Source: Nitrospirota bacterium
GTDB lineage: Bacteria; Nitrospirota; Nitrospiria; Nitrospirales; Nitrospiraceae
Reading direction: 5' to 3'
DNA length: 64,000 bases
Assembly (NCBI GenBank): GCA_016219645.1
Contig: JACRLR010000007.1
Coordinates: forward strand, 124,001 to 188,000
In this document: positions 1-9,401 of the stretch, in pieces
Layout of the letters: each line of letters starts with the position of its first letter
How positions within the stretch are numbered: the stretch's first letter is position 1
The notes under the pieces: model-generated
Seen by the model: the letters and a program-made list of their open reading frames with translations, nothing else
Told to the model about the DNA's origin: nothing
The model's database searches: none
Translations under genes and position numbers: made by a program

Positions 1-1308
1 ACGAAAATAGGCTCGCGTCCCTGGAGGCGGGGTGGCTTCCGCCCGAATGATTTCGACGTCCTGTACGATACGTTCGATCAAGTGACTACGCTCGAGCGTA
101 AAGTAGAGACCTCTGTCAGGACGGACGTCGTGATATTGAAGATCCATTAAGCGGATTCGTGGATCGTCCCACCCACAGCCCTTCCGCTCCATATAGGATT
201 CCATCATCTGGCGTTTGGCCACCCAATCCAATTCCCGCACCAAGAGCCGGGGGTCCTGCTCCAACCGATCCAACACGTCTTCCCAACGGACAAGGATGTC
301 TTTCGTGACTTGAGGCAGATCGCGACAGGCATAGTAACCCATGGCGGCCTTCAAATACGCTCGTTGAATTTCCACCGCCGTTGTTGATCGCCCCCCCGTC
401 AGTTTGAGGGCTTCCTTCATGCCGACATCGCGAGACACCTTCTTGATGCTTCTAACTGGATCATCCAACTCAAATTGCGGAAGATCCACTCCTGCATCGA
501 GCAGGTCCAGGACAATGGACAAGGTGCCGACCTTGAGGTAGGTCGAAAGCTCCGCCATGTTGGCATCGCCCACGATCACGTGCAATCGTCGGTGCTTGTC
601 ATGCTCTCCATGCGGCTCGTCCCGTGAATTGACGATAGGCCGCCTGACCATCGTATTCAGGTCGACGAGGCACTCGAAAAAATCCGCGCGCTGCGAGATC
701 TGATAATCCGTTGGGCTGGTCTGATTTTCTGCGCCGACCTTGCCTGCCCCTGCAAAAACAAGTCGCGTGACAAAGAATGGCGCCAGGACCTTCACGATGC
801 GCTCGAAAGGAACCGCACGGGACATGAGATAATTCTCGTGATAGCCGTAGCTGTTGCCCTTGCCGTCCGAGTTGTTCTTGTACAGCACACAATGGTCTCG
901 TCCTGTAACACGCACCATCTGTGCGAGGCACTGAGCGAGAATCCGCTCACCGGCTCGTTCGAAGGCGACGATCTCTCGCGGGTTATTGCACTCAGGGGTG
1001 GAGTATTCAGGGTGGGCGCCGTCAACGTAGAGTCGTCCCCCATTGGCCAGCACCTTATTCAACTGACGGTTGTATTCAGGATTGGGCCGCTCCCGCTCTC
1101 CCTCGACCTCGAATCCGCGCGCATCGAGCAGCGGATTTTCATTTTCATAGTCCCACACGGCAAGAGGGGCCGGCAGACCTGGATAGTGCCCGATGACAGC
1201 GATGGAATTGGACACAGGGTCGGCTGCGGCAGGATCGCGCGACGCGATGCCGAATTCTGTTTCTGTCCCCATGACGCGGGGAATCGTCAGCGAGATAGGG
1301 TCCTGCAT
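1..1308 (-). CDS. dop: Dop, Pup deamidase/depupylase (3' end outside window)
   Basis: Removes Pup from pupylated proteins and deamidates the Pup C-terminal Gln, acting with the bacterial proteasome. The first 436 residues are visible; the family is about 500 long, so roughly 65 residues lie before base 1. Seen: the N-terminal GTETEFG motif (residues 14-20), RLYVDGAHPEYSTPEC with Asp96 at the position of the catalytic Asp of Dop, NSDGKGNSYGYHENYLM, and HVIVGDANMAELSTYLKVG. The VDGAHPEYS version and the C-terminal match to actinobacterial Dop separate it from the ligase PafA, which has LDVGSHPEYAT. The ATG lies 12 bp after the ARC stop, so the two are probably cotranscribed. No clear Shine-Dalgarno precedes it. 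Pup, PrcB/PrcA and PafA would be expected just past the window edge. Confidence 0.93.
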   Translation of the reverse strand, partial: MQDPISLTIPRVMGTETEFGIASRDPAAADPVSNSIAVIGHYPGLPAPLAVWDYENENPLLDARGFEVEGERERPNPEYNRQLNKVLANGGRLYVDGAHPEYSTPECNNPREIVAFERAGERILAQCLAQMVRVTGRDHCVLYKNNSDGKGNSYGYHENYLMSRAVPFERIVKVLAPFFVTRLVFAGAGKVGAENQTSPTDYQISQRADFFECLVDLNTMVRRPIVNSRDEPHGEHDKHRRLHVIVGDANMAELSTYLKVGTLSIVLDLLDAGVDLPQFELDDPVRSIKKVSRDVGMKEALKLTGGRSTTAVEIQRAYLKAAMGYYACRDLPQVTKDILVRWEDVLDRLEQDPRLLVRELDWVAKRQMMESYMERKGCGWDDPRIRLMDLQYHDVRPDRGLYFTLERSHLIERIVQDVEIIRAEATPPPGTRAYFR

Positions 1309-1320
1309 AGATGTGATGTC

Positions 1321-3090
1321 TTAGAGATAGTGCCCTGTCGTAACGGTTTCGATCTGACGCGACTCGCCCGGACCTCCACTGATCGTCCGAAGATGCACGA
1401 TCTTCTCGCCTTTCTTTCCGGAGATCTTCGCCCAGTCGTCCGGATTGGTCGTGTTGGGCAGGTCTTCGTGTTCCTTAAACTCCTCACGGATGGCCCGGAT
1501 CAAATCCTCGGATTGAAGACCACGGCCTTCCTTTGCGATCGCCCGTTTGACGGCAAACTTTTTCGCGCGTGACACGATGCCTTCGATCAGCGCACCGCTC
1601 GCGAAATCCTTGAAATAGAGCACTTCCTTTTCGCCATTTGCGTATGTGACCTCAATAAACTTATTCTCTTCCGATGACGCATACATCGCCTCGACCGTGA
1701 GATCGGTCATCTTTTGGACCAAGGCCTTGGCGTCTCCCCCATGGCGAGCCAAATCTTCCTCTGAAAACGGCAGGTCGATACTCAGATACTTCGAGAAAAT
1801 ATCCTTTGCCGCCACCACATCGGGACGACCGACCTTGACTTTTACATCTAACCGTCCGGCGCGAAGCACGGCCGGATCGATGAGATCCTGGCGATTACTG
1901 GCTCCGATGACAATGACATTGCGCAGCCGTTCCATCCCGTCGATTTCAGAGAGAAACTGAGGGACGATCGTCGATTCAATGTCGGAAGAGATTCCGGTGC
2001 CCCGTGTTCTGAACAGCGCATCCATTTCGTCGAAGAACACGATGACCGGATTGCCATCCGCCGCCCGCTCTTTCGCTTTCTTGAAGACTTCCCGGACTTG
2101 CCGTTCGGATTCACCGACATACTTATTGAGCAATTCCGGACCCTTCACATGCAGAAAATAACTCCGCACTTCTTTGCCGGTAAGATGTCCCAGCTTCTTC
2201 GCGATCGAATTCGCGACTGCCTTGGCGATCAATGTCTTTCCACATCCGGGCGGGCCGTAGAGCAAGACCCCCTTCGGCGCGCTCAACTTGTACTCTGAGA
2301 ACAGAGCCGGGTGAAGAAACGGCAATTCCACCGCATCGCGAACCTGCTCCAACTCATGCTGCAACCCCCCGATATGCTCATAGTCCACATCAGGCACTTC
2401 TTCCAATACCAATTCTTCTGCCTCGGACCTCGGCAACTTTTCGACGACATAGCCGGACCGGGGATCATAGAGTAGATGATCGCCCACGCTCAAACGTTCG
2501 GCCAGCAGCGGATCGCCCAGTTCCGCAACCTTTTCTTCGTCGAAATGCAACGTCACCAAGGCCCGATTACCTTCCAGGACATCCTTGAGCCGCACCACTT
2601 CACCCTGGATATCGAACCCCTTGACCTCAATGACGTTTAATGCTTCGTTCAGGACTACTTCCTGCCCCTTGCGCATCGCACTCCCATTGATCGATGGGTG
2701 CAGGCTCACTTTCATCTTTCGTCCGGACACATACACGTTTCCCGTTCCGTCACTGTTGAGACTGGAAAAGATGGCATAGGCTGAGGGAGGCGCTGTCAGT
2801 TTTTCAACTTCGGCGCGCAACGATTCGATGTGCGCCTTCGCTTCCTGAAGCGTGGTGACAAGCTTTTCGTTCTGTTTGGTGGCTTGTTCGAGCTGGTAGC
2901 GCGATTGGTACAGCCGGCGGATTTCTTCCTCCATCGACTGGATCTGCACACGAAGCTTCTCAACTTCGCGAACATGTTCGTCATTGCGTGATGCCACGTC
3001 CGTATTCCCTTCAGCCAACCGCTTCGTGATCTGCGTGACAGAATCCCGGAGAGACCGGAATCGACCCGGACTTTCTTTCTTGCCGTCCAT
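1321..3090 (-). CDS. arc: Proteasome-associated AAA+ ATPase ARC/Mpa
   Basis: Hexameric AAA+ unfoldase that recognises pupylated substrates through its N-terminal coiled coil and feeds them to the 20S proteasome. The protein has 589 residues from the chosen ATG. Order: coiled coil (about 20-95), OB-type interdomain ending near 240, then the AAA domain with Walker A GPPGCGKT (about residue 280), Walker [10 protein letters not shown] and the arginine-finger region. It ends GHYL, with the penultimate Tyr typical of ARC/Mpa C-termini that dock on the proteasome. An upstream in-frame TTG at 3198 would add 36 residues of low similarity, so ATG 3090 is preferred. Identity is clear from near-complete similarity to mycobacterial Mpa motifs such as [14 protein letters not shown]. 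Confidence 0.95.
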   Translation of the reverse strand: MDGKKESPGRFRSLRDSVTQITKRLAEGNTDVASRNDEHVREVEKLRVQIQSMEEEIRRLYQSRYQLEQATKQNEKLVTTLQEAKAHIESLRAEVEKLTAPPSAYAIFSSLNSDGTGNVYVSGRKMKVSLHPSINGSAMRKGQEVVLNEALNVIEVKGFDIQGEVVRLKDVLEGNRALVTLHFDEEKVAELGDPLLAERLSVGDHLLYDPRSGYVVEKLPRSEAEELVLEEVPDVDYEHIGGLQHELEQVRDAVELPFLHPALFSEYKLSAPKGVLLYGPPGCGKTLIAKAVANSIAKKLGHLTGKEVRSYFLHVKGPELLNKYVGESERQVREVFKKAKERAADGNPVIVFFDEMDALFRTRGTGISSDIESTIVPQFLSEIDGMERLRNVIVIGASNRQDLIDPAVLRAGRLDVKVKVGRPDVVAAKDIFSKYLSIDLPFSEEDLARHGGDAKALVQKMTDLTVEAMYASSEENKFIEVTYANGEKEVLYFKDFASGALIEGIVSRAKKFAVKRAIAKEGRGLQSEDLIRAIREEFKEHEDLPNTTNPDDWAKISGKKGEKIVHLRTISGGPGESRQIETVTTGHYL

Positions 3091-3222
3091 GGCGCCACTC
3101 GAGAAACGCGAAACCCCTTGCTGAATCGAGAAGTCCTTGTCTGCGCGGATTCTATCACCCGTTCCCGGGGTGGTCAACCGGACGACGGCAATCTGCAACG
3201 AGATATCGATGCATGACGCACA

Positions 3223-3855
3223 TTATGGTGCAGGTGTCATGGCGTCGAGAAACTCGCGCGTCGCCGACTCTACATCGGCCGCACCGAGAATCGCCCTGAT
3301 CACTGCGACACCGAACGCTCCCACACCCAACATTTCACTCGCACGCGCCGCCGTCACTCCGCCAATCCCGATAATCGGAATGTCGACCAGTCGGCAGACC
3401 TTCTCAAGAGTGTGAATGCCAAGCGGCGGACCGAACGCCTGTTTGGATGGTGTTTCATAGATCGGGCCGAGGATGACATAGTCTGCACCCTGCGACTCGG
3501 CCCGCACTGCCTCTTCACTCGTATGGACGGAAACACCCAAAAGACGTTCCGCGCCCAGCAACTTCCGTGCGATCCTCACAGGGAGACTATTGCTTCGCAA
3601 ATGAACGCCGACGCCCTCCAGCCCCAACGCGACGTCGATCCTATCATTGATTAGGAGTTGAGATCTGTGTGGGGCAGTCACGGTCTGTACCTCACGAACC
3701 AGCGACACGAGATCTCCGGCTGAGAGATCACGTTCACGGATTTGGATCGCAGGTCCCGCGGCTGTGAGCACTCGCTGTAGAAGGGGGACCAACGGACGCC
3801 CATTGGTCTGATGGCGATCCGTCACGACAAGAAGACGGCTGGAGAGTGTCGGCAT
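3223..3855 (-). CDS. thiE: Thiamine-phosphate synthase family (ThiE/TenI)
   Basis: TIM-barrel protein of 210 residues of the ThiE/TenI family. ThiE joins HMP-PP and thiazole phosphate to give thiamine phosphate; TenI paralogues aromatise the thiazole tautomer. Seen: QIRERDL (where ThiE has QLREK), GVHLRSNSLPV, GADYVILGPIYETPSK and IIGIGGVT. The GVHLR form, rather than GVHLGQxD, and the shortened N-terminus leave a TenI role possible. It lies downstream of thiS-thiG on the same strand but is separated from them by a repeat element, so cotranscription is uncertain. No strong ribosome binding site precedes the ATG. Confidence 0.8.
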   Translation of the reverse strand: MPTLSSRLLVVTDRHQTNGRPLVPLLQRVLTAAGPAIQIRERDLSAGDLVSLVREVQTVTAPHRSQLLINDRIDVALGLEGVGVHLRSNSLPVRIARKLLGAERLLGVSVHTSEEAVRAESQGADYVILGPIYETPSKQAFGPPLGIHTLEKVCRLVDIPIIGIGGVTAARASEMLGVGAFGVAVIRAILGAADVESATREFLDAMTPAP

Positions 3856-3888
3856 CAGGGAAATACTTATTCAGAAATGCTGAGTCCT

Positions 3889-4235
3889 CAGCAGAATGCT
3901 CAAAACGACCGTCCAGCAAGGTCGCAACGAATTATCACTTTATAAGGGATGGCTGGGATGATTCCGACTGCGCGCAGCCTTTGCACCCGCCCACCCACTG
4001 GCACGCCGAGACGTGCCCTTAGCCCGAGCGAGGGCCTTCCGATTCTCCTTAACTCCCTTTAAGGGAGCGGCCGAGGCTGCCCTTTACTGCGCGCATCGAA
4101 CGAGCACCTTCCGAGCGTGGCGTTCTGCGAGCAAGAAGGGCACCTGGCCGCTCGCTTTCCATCCTTCTGAGGCCGCGGCGTTGCGCGAGCACGGGAATCG
4201 CCCCAGCCACCCCCCATCTTTTCAGCATTCCGCTA
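3889..4235. repeat. MITE-like repeat R2 between thiG and thiE
   Basis: The ends are imperfect inverted repeats: CAGCAGAATGCTCAAAA at the left, and at the right a sequence whose complement reads TAGCGGAATGCTGAAAA. The first ~45 bp resemble the left part of the repeat at 27357-27487, including GTCCAGCAAGG. The right tip supplies the TAG stop of thiG. The interior (about 3940-4200) has no recognisable gene; open frames there lack family similarity and ribosome binding sites. No transposase is present. Confidence 0.65.
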
Positions 4236-5006
4236 GAGCATGCCTTCGATGGGACTGCTTGCCGTCGCATACAGTTTTCGCGGGATTCGCCCTGCCTTGT
4301 AGGCAAGCCGACCGGCAAGCACCGCATACTTCATCGCCTCAGCCATAGCAATGGGATCCTGAGCCCCTGCAATGGCTGTGTTCATGAGCACCGCGTCCGC
4401 GCCCAATTCCATCGCAAGGGCTGCATCGGACGCAGTCCCAACACCGGCATCGACGATGATCGGCACCTTGATCATCTCCATGATGATCTTCAAATTGTAA
4501 GGATTGCGGATACCGAGGCCCGACCCGATCGGCGCCGCCAACGGCATGACGGCCGGACACCCAATGTCAACGAGCTTCTGCGCCACAATCGGGTCGTCGT
4601 TCGTATAGGGAAGCACAATAAAACCTTCCTTGACGAGGATCTTTGCCGCTTCGATCAATCCGGCCGTATCGGGGAAAAGGGTCCTCTCGTCGCCGAGCAC
4701 TTCGAGCTTGATCAAATCGGACACGCCGGCGGCCCTGGCCAACCGGGAATAGCGAACGGCATCCTCCACGTTGTAACAACCGGCCGTGTTAGGGAGAATG
4801 GTGTATTTTTTGGGGTCGATATAATCGAGCAGGTTCTCCTTGGAACGATCGGTAATATTCACGCGGCGCACCGCCACCGTCACCACGTCCGCTCCGGATG
4901 CCTCAATAGCTTTTTTGGTTTCAGCAAAATCTTTGTATTTGCCGGTCCCGACAAACAGTCGCGAAGTAAACTCATGACCGGCAATGATCAAGCGATCATC
5001 CTGCAT
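4233..5006 (-). CDS. thiG: Thiazole synthase ThiG
   Basis: Forms the thiazole phosphate ring of thiamine from DXP, dehydroglycine and the sulfur carried by ThiS thiocarboxylate. It has 257 residues, the normal length. Seen: the ThiG signature [85 protein letters not shown] and the C-terminal ASSPIEGML. The conserved Lys that forms the Schiff base lies in the LIKLEV region. The start overlaps the end of thiS by 11 bp, indicating translational coupling. The stop TAG is the outermost triplet of the adjacent repeat. Confidence 0.96.
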   Translation of the reverse strand: MQDDRLIIAGHEFTSRLFVGTGKYKDFAETKKAIEASGADVVTVAVRRVNITDRSKENLLDYIDPKKYTILPNTAGCYNVEDAVRYSRLARAAGVSDLIKLEVLGDERTLFPDTAGLIEAAKILVKEGFIVLPYTNDDPIVAQKLVDIGCPAVMPLAAPIGSGLGIRNPYNLKIIMEMIKVPIIVDAGVGTASDAALAMELGADAVLMNTAIAGAQDPIAMAEAMKYAVLAGRLAYKAGRIPRKLYATASSPIEGML

Positions 5007-5256
5007 GGGTAAAACCCCTTCCTATGGCCTGAGCGCTCACGGGCGCACCACCACCGATGAAGCTCAGAATCTCCACTCGATCGCCTTGGTTCAGACGTCG
5101 GTCATCGAAGTCCTTCCGGTCCATGATTTCCAAGTTCAGCTCCACCGCGACACGCTCGGCCTGAATGGCAAGCTCACGCAACAAATCCCCTACAGTGGTG
5201 TCAGCTCGACAGCCCCGCTGTTCGCCGTTCACCTGAATCTGAATCGAATCTTCCAT
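4996..5256 (-). CDS. thiS: Sulfur carrier ThiS with a C-terminal extension
   Basis: Ubiquitin-fold sulfur carrier of 86 residues that donates sulfur to ThiG. Seen: VNGEQ near the N-terminus, [10 protein letters not shown], the AVELN segment, and [12 protein letters not shown], the usual end of ThiS. The frame then continues for 15 residues ([16 protein letters not shown] counted after the second/third Gly) to a TGA inside thiG. Normal ThiS ends at the diglycine, which ThiF adenylates, so this tail would have to be removed or tolerated. I checked the codons from GGT GGT GGT to the stop and found no in-frame stop. thiF is not in this window. Confidence 0.88.
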   Translation of the reverse strand: MEDSIQIQVNGEQRGCRADTTVGDLLRELAIQAERVAVELNLEIMDRKDFDDRRLNQGDRVEILSFIGGGAPVSAQAIGRGFTHAG

Positions 5257-5263
5257 CTAATTT

Positions 5264-5293
5264 ATCCTAGGGGAGCGGATTTCCTAATGTCAA
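5264..5293 (-). promoter_or_regulatory. Putative sigma-70 promoter for thiS-thiG
   Basis: On the minus strand there is TTGACA, an 18-bp spacer and TAGGAT. The predicted transcription start lies at or next to the thiS ATG (5256), so the message would be nearly leaderless. That leaves no room for a TPP riboswitch downstream of this promoter, and none was recognised. Confidence 0.4.
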
Positions 5294-5360
5294 CCAACCT
5301 GATCGCTTCGGGCTCTTGCCCCGCATCAGCGATCACGTCAAAATAGCAGTAGTACGGCCT

Positions 5361-5858
5361 ATGATATCTCCCCCAGAGCGTAACCGGCAAGTCGCGACTA
5401 TCTTTCGATCGATGGCTGAACGATTAGCCACCCAGCGAGCGAATCCCTATCGCGTCAGAGCCTATCGGAGGGCAGCGGATACGATCGAGGCCTTGGAGGA
5501 AGATATTGCGGATATCGCCGCACGGAAGACGCTGGAAGATATCGATGGAATCGGCCGGGACCTGGCGGAGAAGATTGAAGAGTTTCTCAGAACCGGGACG
5601 ATTCAGGCGTATGAAGCCTTGAGAATGCCGCTCCCCGATTCGGTGCAGGCCTGGAGAGACCTCCCGGGACTGTCCGAATCGCTTGTGGCCTACCTCTATT
5701 CTCGCCTGGGCATTACCACTTTGACCGATCTTGAACAGTTGGTGCGATCACACATGCTGCGTACGATACCAGGGTATTCAGGGTCCGAAGAGCGGCTGTT
5801 GGAAGCGATCGCCGCACGACAGCAGCTTCCCGTTACGAAGCACGAGGAAGCTCCTTGA
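5361..5858 (+). CDS. Helix-hairpin-helix protein resembling the PolX N-terminal domain
   Basis: 165 residues from the ATG at 5361; an upstream in-frame ATG at 5316 overlaps the divergent promoter region and is less likely. The segments NRQVATIFRSMAERLATQRANPYRVRAYRRAADTIE and LEDIDGIGRDLAEKIEEFLRTG match the 8-kDa DNA-binding domain and helix-hairpin-helix of family X DNA polymerases. A second HhH-like stretch is DLPGLSESLVAYLYSRLGI. The polymerase palm and PHP domains are absent, so it is a stand-alone DNA-binding module and not a polymerase. Its last 26 bp overlap the end of the convergent S41 protease gene. Confidence 0.8.
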   Translation: MISPPERNRQVATIFRSMAERLATQRANPYRVRAYRRAADTIEALEEDIADIAARKTLEDIDGIGRDLAEKIEEFLRTGTIQAYEALRMPLPDSVQAWRDLPGLSESLVAYLYSRLGITTLTDLEQLVRSHMLRTIPGYSGSEERLLEAIAARQQLPVTKHEEAP

Positions 5859-7203
5859 AGATCTTCCAGGTCTTCAGCATCTCGACCGCCTTTTGGAGTT
5901 GAACATCCTGCTCAATCGAGGGATCGCCTGAGACATCAACAGGAGAAGCCTGAGGCGTCGTGCCATTCTTCAGAGCACCCTCTTCCTGCCCTTTGCCATT
6001 CTGAGCCGGCTGATCTTTCCCCGGCACAACTGCAGACTTGGGCTGCTTCTGCTCCCCCTCCTTTTCACCAGACTTGGCTTCGCCTGCCTTGGCGACAGTG
6101 GTCGGTGGTTGGGATTTCACGACAATATCGGGCGTAATCCCCGTCGATTGGATCGAACGCCCTTTCGGGGTGTAGTACTTCGCCGTCGTGAGGCGGAGCC
6201 CGGAACCATCTCCCAACGGGAGAATGGTTTGCACCGACCCCTTGCCGAACGAGGTCGTACCGACAATCACCGCCCGCCCGTAATCTTGCAACGCACCTGC
6301 TACGATCTCAGACGCACTGGCGGACCCTTCATTGACCAAAATGATCATGGGCGAGTCATCCATCTGGTCTTTCCCTTTTGAGACCCACTCGTCCTTCTTG
6401 CTTTCACGCCCTTTGGTATAGACCACCAACTTTCCGCTTGGTAGAAACTGCTCGGAAACCTCAACGGCCGAAGTCAGCAATCCGCCGGGATTATTGCGGA
6501 GATCGAGAATCGTCGATTGGAGTTTCTGCTCTTTGAACTGCTTGAGCACCTTGCTCAAATCTCGCCCCGTCGATTCCTGGAATTGCGTCAGACGTACGTA
6601 TCCGATATTGTCCAGCACCTTCGATTTCACACTCTCAATCTTGATGGTATCGCGGACCAACGTAAATTGGAGAGCCTCAGGAACCCCCTCCCGCTGAATC
6701 GTGAGATTGACCTTCGACCCCTTGGGGCCACGCATTTTTTGAACGGCATCCATCAAGGTAAGGTCTTTCGTCGTTTCGTCGTTGACCTTGGTAATAAAAT
6801 CACCCGCCTTCACTCCAGCCCGGTGGGCCGGTGTACCCTCGATGGGCGCGATCACCGCCAAACGGTTCTCCTTCACCCCGATCTGAATACCCACTCCCCC
6901 AAACTCGCCCTTCGTTTCAACCTGCATTTCCTTATACATGTCCGCGGTCATGTAGGCCGAATGCGGATCGAGGGTTGAAAGCATGCCACGAATAGCTCCT
7001 TGAACAAGGTCCTTCACCTTTGTTTCATCGACGTAACTTTTCTGAACTTGAGTTAACACTTCGGAGAACGTCTTCAACTCTTCGTAGGTTTCCGTGGCAT
7101 GCCCCGTTTTCTCCAAACCTTTGCCGAGTAGCACACCCACGACCAGCGCCACTACCAACATAGGGCCCAATATCCAGAATCGTCGCTTGGGATCCTGTTC
7201 CAT
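5833..7203 (-). CDS. S41-family carboxy-terminal processing protease
   Basis: Periplasmic serine protease of the CtpA/CtpB/Prc type, 456 residues. Seen: an N-terminal membrane anchor (residues 10-27), the conserved region TLDPHSAYM, a PDZ domain (about 100-180, GEFGGVGIQIG), LDLRNNPGG (234-242), the catalytic serine segment GSASASE (293-299) and Lys321 in FGKGSVQ. The C-terminal 90 residues are rich in K, P, Q and G and are probably disordered. It is the last gene of the ftsE-ftsX-envC block, after a 114-bp gap. In other bacteria such proteases trim cell-wall hydrolases, which fits the neighbours, though a direct link is inference. Confidence 0.93.
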   Translation of the reverse strand: MEQDPKRRFWILGPMLVVALVVGVLLGKGLEKTGHATETYEELKTFSEVLTQVQKSYVDETKVKDLVQGAIRGMLSTLDPHSAYMTADMYKEMQVETKGEFGGVGIQIGVKENRLAVIAPIEGTPAHRAGVKAGDFITKVNDETTKDLTLMDAVQKMRGPKGSKVNLTIQREGVPEALQFTLVRDTIKIESVKSKVLDNIGYVRLTQFQESTGRDLSKVLKQFKEQKLQSTILDLRNNPGGLLTSAVEVSEQFLPSGKLVVYTKGRESKKDEWVSKGKDQMDDSPMIILVNEGSASASEIVAGALQDYGRAVIVGTTSFGKGSVQTILPLGDGSGLRLTTAKYYTPKGRSIQSTGITPDIVVKSQPPTTVAKAGEAKSGEKEGEQKQPKSAVVPGKDQPAQNGKGQEEGALKNGTTPQASPVDVSGDPSIEQDVQLQKAVEMLKTWKIFKELPRAS

Positions 7204-7317
7204 AAAATTAATGTCCTTTCCTAGTTCCCGTTCCCTAGAAGTCTATCTATATCATGCCATTCTTTTGCGACAAAGGGTCCTCCGACAAATACGTCTTTCG
7301 TTTCTTGAACCTCCGAC

Positions 7318-8505
7318 CTACCGTCTCGCCAACCATTGGAGAGGATCGATCGGCTCTGCCCCTTCGCGCAACTCAAAGTATAGAGTATTTTCCCCTGTCA
7401 TGCCTGTATCACCCGTTTCACCGATTGCTTGCCCGGCTCCCACCTGTGCCCCCACAGTGGTGAGTATCTTCGACGCGTGGGCATACAACGAAAAGAACCC
7501 GTTTGCATGATCAAGGATTATAACGAGTCCATATCCTTTCAACCAGTCTGCATACACAACGGCCCCCGGCATCACGGCATGAATGGTGCTCCCTTCAACC
7601 GTCTTGATTTCGATGCCTCTCCGCTGCACATAGGTATTGAAGGTCGGATGTTTCTGGCGACCGAAAAAGGAGACAATATTCCCGTTTGCCGGCCATGGCA
7701 GAGAGCCCTTAACCCCGCGAGGAGCGCTTCCCCCAGTCGGCGGCCGAGCCAGGGCCGCGCGGCGGCGTTGTTCCAACTCCCGCAAGAGACTGTCGATGCG
7801 CGATGCAGACCGTTCTAATTCTTGGAGCGCATGCTCATAGGACTCTTTTTCATGAGTAATCTTTGCAAGATAGATCTTCTTTTCTTTCTTGACCGATTTC
7901 ATCTCAGCCAATTGCTTCTCGGTGCTTTGCTTGTATGACAGCATCCCAACTCGCGCCTCTTCCCGTTGCCGTTCCGCTTCCTCCATACGAGTCATATCAG
8001 CTCGGAATGTGCCCATGAGGGCGTAATCCCGTTCGGAGACGGCAGAGAGATACTGAAGCCGACGCTGAAAATCACCATAGGAGTCCGAGGCCAGCAGGGT
8101 TTTCCAATGTCCATATCGGCCCTCCATATACTGCACTTTCAGTCGAGCCAGAATGGCGTCCTGACGCTCTCGCATACTCGCATGCAAACCGGCCAGCCGC
8201 GTATTGATGACCTCGATCTCTTGATCTTTTTTATGCAGCTGTCGGCTAATTTCCTGGTGCGCCTGTCGGTAGCGCAAGAGACGCTCGTCGAGTGTCTGAA
8301 TCCCCTGTAACAGGGACTCCCGCTTTTTCCCTGCTGCATCTGCCTGCTTGCGTGTCTCCTCGATCTGACCCTTGAGTTGATCGAGGGCTTTCCGTTCCTT
8401 CTCAATCTTGTCGATGATCGGATCGGCAGCCACAGCGGTCGACCAGGAATGACTCGCAAGCCCCCAGATCAGGACTCCGACTCTGACCGCCATCCAATAC
8501 CTCAC
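7318..8505 (-). CDS. envC: EnvC-like murein hydrolase activator (degenerate LytM/M23 domain)
   Basis: Periplasmic coiled-coil protein of 395 residues: signal peptide (about 1-27), long coiled coil (about 30-250), C-terminal LytM domain (about 270-395). Metal ligands of active M23 peptidases are missing: the first site reads RRGIEIK and the HxH site reads LYFELR, as in EnvC. It is therefore expected to activate amidases and not to cut murein itself. It starts at a GTG whose GTGA overlaps the ftsX stop, so it is translationally coupled to its expected membrane partner FtsX. Confidence 0.9.
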   Translation of the reverse strand: MRYWMAVRVGVLIWGLASHSWSTAVAADPIIDKIEKERKALDQLKGQIEETRKQADAAGKKRESLLQGIQTLDERLLRYRQAHQEISRQLHKKDQEIEVINTRLAGLHASMRERQDAILARLKVQYMEGRYGHWKTLLASDSYGDFQRRLQYLSAVSERDYALMGTFRADMTRMEEAERQREEARVGMLSYKQSTEKQLAEMKSVKKEKKIYLAKITHEKESYEHALQELERSASRIDSLLRELEQRRRAALARPPTGGSAPRGVKGSLPWPANGNIVSFFGRQKHPTFNTYVQRRGIEIKTVEGSTIHAVMPGAVVYADWLKGYGLVIILDHANGFFSLYAHASKILTTVGAQVGAGQAIGETGDTGMTGENTLYFELREGAEPIDPLQWLARR

Positions 8506-9401
8506 GCTTTGGCCCCGCCGAAACGCCGCATGGATACGAAGCTGCCTGCGACGCCAAGCCCCATCCCCACCGCAATCAAGGCAAGACAGACTGACGGAGG
8601 AAAAAAGGCAATCAGGTTGTCAAGTCCTGCAAATCGCCCCATCGTTCGCATTTGCTGCCGAAACAGTTCGTACATACATTTGAGCATGACCAGAGAGAGT
8701 GCGCTCCCTAAAGCGCCGAGTACCGCGCCCTCTAACAGATAGGGGACTCGGATAAAGCTGGACGTCGCCCCGATGAGACGCAAAATGGCAATCTCATCGC
8801 GTCGGGAGAATAGGGTGAGACGGATCGTATTGGCGATAATGGTGACGGCAGCCGCCGAAAGAATAACGCCGATGCCGATTGCGACCAGCTCGATCGATCG
8901 AATCACTGTCGCGAGGGCATCGATCCAGTCTTGATTATAATCGACCTTGGACACGCCGCCGACCTGCCTCATCCGTTCCGCCCATCGCTTAATGGCATCC
9001 GGCGAGTGAAACAACGGGCTGAGTGCCACGACAAAGGAAGCTGGTAAGGGATTCTGGCCCAGCCCTTCGAGCAAATGAGACTCTGAAGGAAATTGCGCCT
9101 TGAACTCTCCCAGCGCCTGTTCTTTCGAGATAAACAGCAGGGAGGCGACCGCACGATCACTCCGCAAATGCTGCTCTACCTCTGCAACGGAATCGGCGGA
9201 AAGGCGGTCATCAAGATAGACCATGATCTTGACATCGTCCTGGAGCGACCCGGCTGCGGTCCGCAGGTTGACGTAGACCAACAAAAAGACCCCGACGCAG
9301 GCCAGGGTAAAGGCTGTGGTCAAGATGGCGACCATCGTCGTCGTGCGGTTGGTCCGCATATTGACCCAGGATTCTTTGAGGAGATACGAGAGCGTTCTCA
9401 C
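8502..9401 (-). CDS. ftsX: Cell division protein FtsX
   Basis: Membrane subunit of the FtsEX complex that transmits ATP hydrolysis by FtsE to the periplasmic activator. 299 residues with four predicted membrane segments: one near residues 22-45, then about 170-195, 225-245 and 270-292. Between the first and second is the ~110-residue periplasmic domain that binds EnvC. Typical FtsX sequences include MVYLDDRLSADSVAEVEQHLR and the cytoplasmic segment SRRDEIAILRLIGAT. The ATG overlaps the ftsE stop by 4 bp. Confidence 0.93.
   Translation of the reverse strand: MRTLSYLLKESWVNMRTNRTTTMVAILTTAFTLACVGVFLLVYVNLRTAAGSLQDDVKIMVYLDDRLSADSVAEVEQHLRSDRAVASLLFISKEQALGEFKAQFPSESHLLEGLGQNPLPASFVVALSPLFHSPDAIKRWAERMRQVGGVSKVDYNQDWIDALATVIRSIELVAIGIGVILSAAAVTIIANTIRLTLFSRRDEIAILRLIGATSSFIRVPYLLEGAVLGALGSALSLVMLKCMYELFRQQMRTMGRFAGLDNLIAFFPPSVCLALIAVGMGLGVAGSFVSMRRFGGAKA

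Noticed and set aside
838-1572. Long plus-strand open frame of 244 codons over dop and the ARC end
   Set aside because: It is antisense to two strongly conserved genes and has no family features; a shadow frame in GC-rich coding sequence.
4013-4348. Plus-strand frame of 111 codons in the thiE-thiG gap
   Set aside because: It lies within repeat R2, overlaps thiG antisense, and has no ribosome binding site or recognisable features.
5257-5360. Possible TPP (THI) riboswitch upstream of thiS
   Set aside because: The conserved CUGAGA and pairing elements were not found, and the putative promoter leaves no leader.
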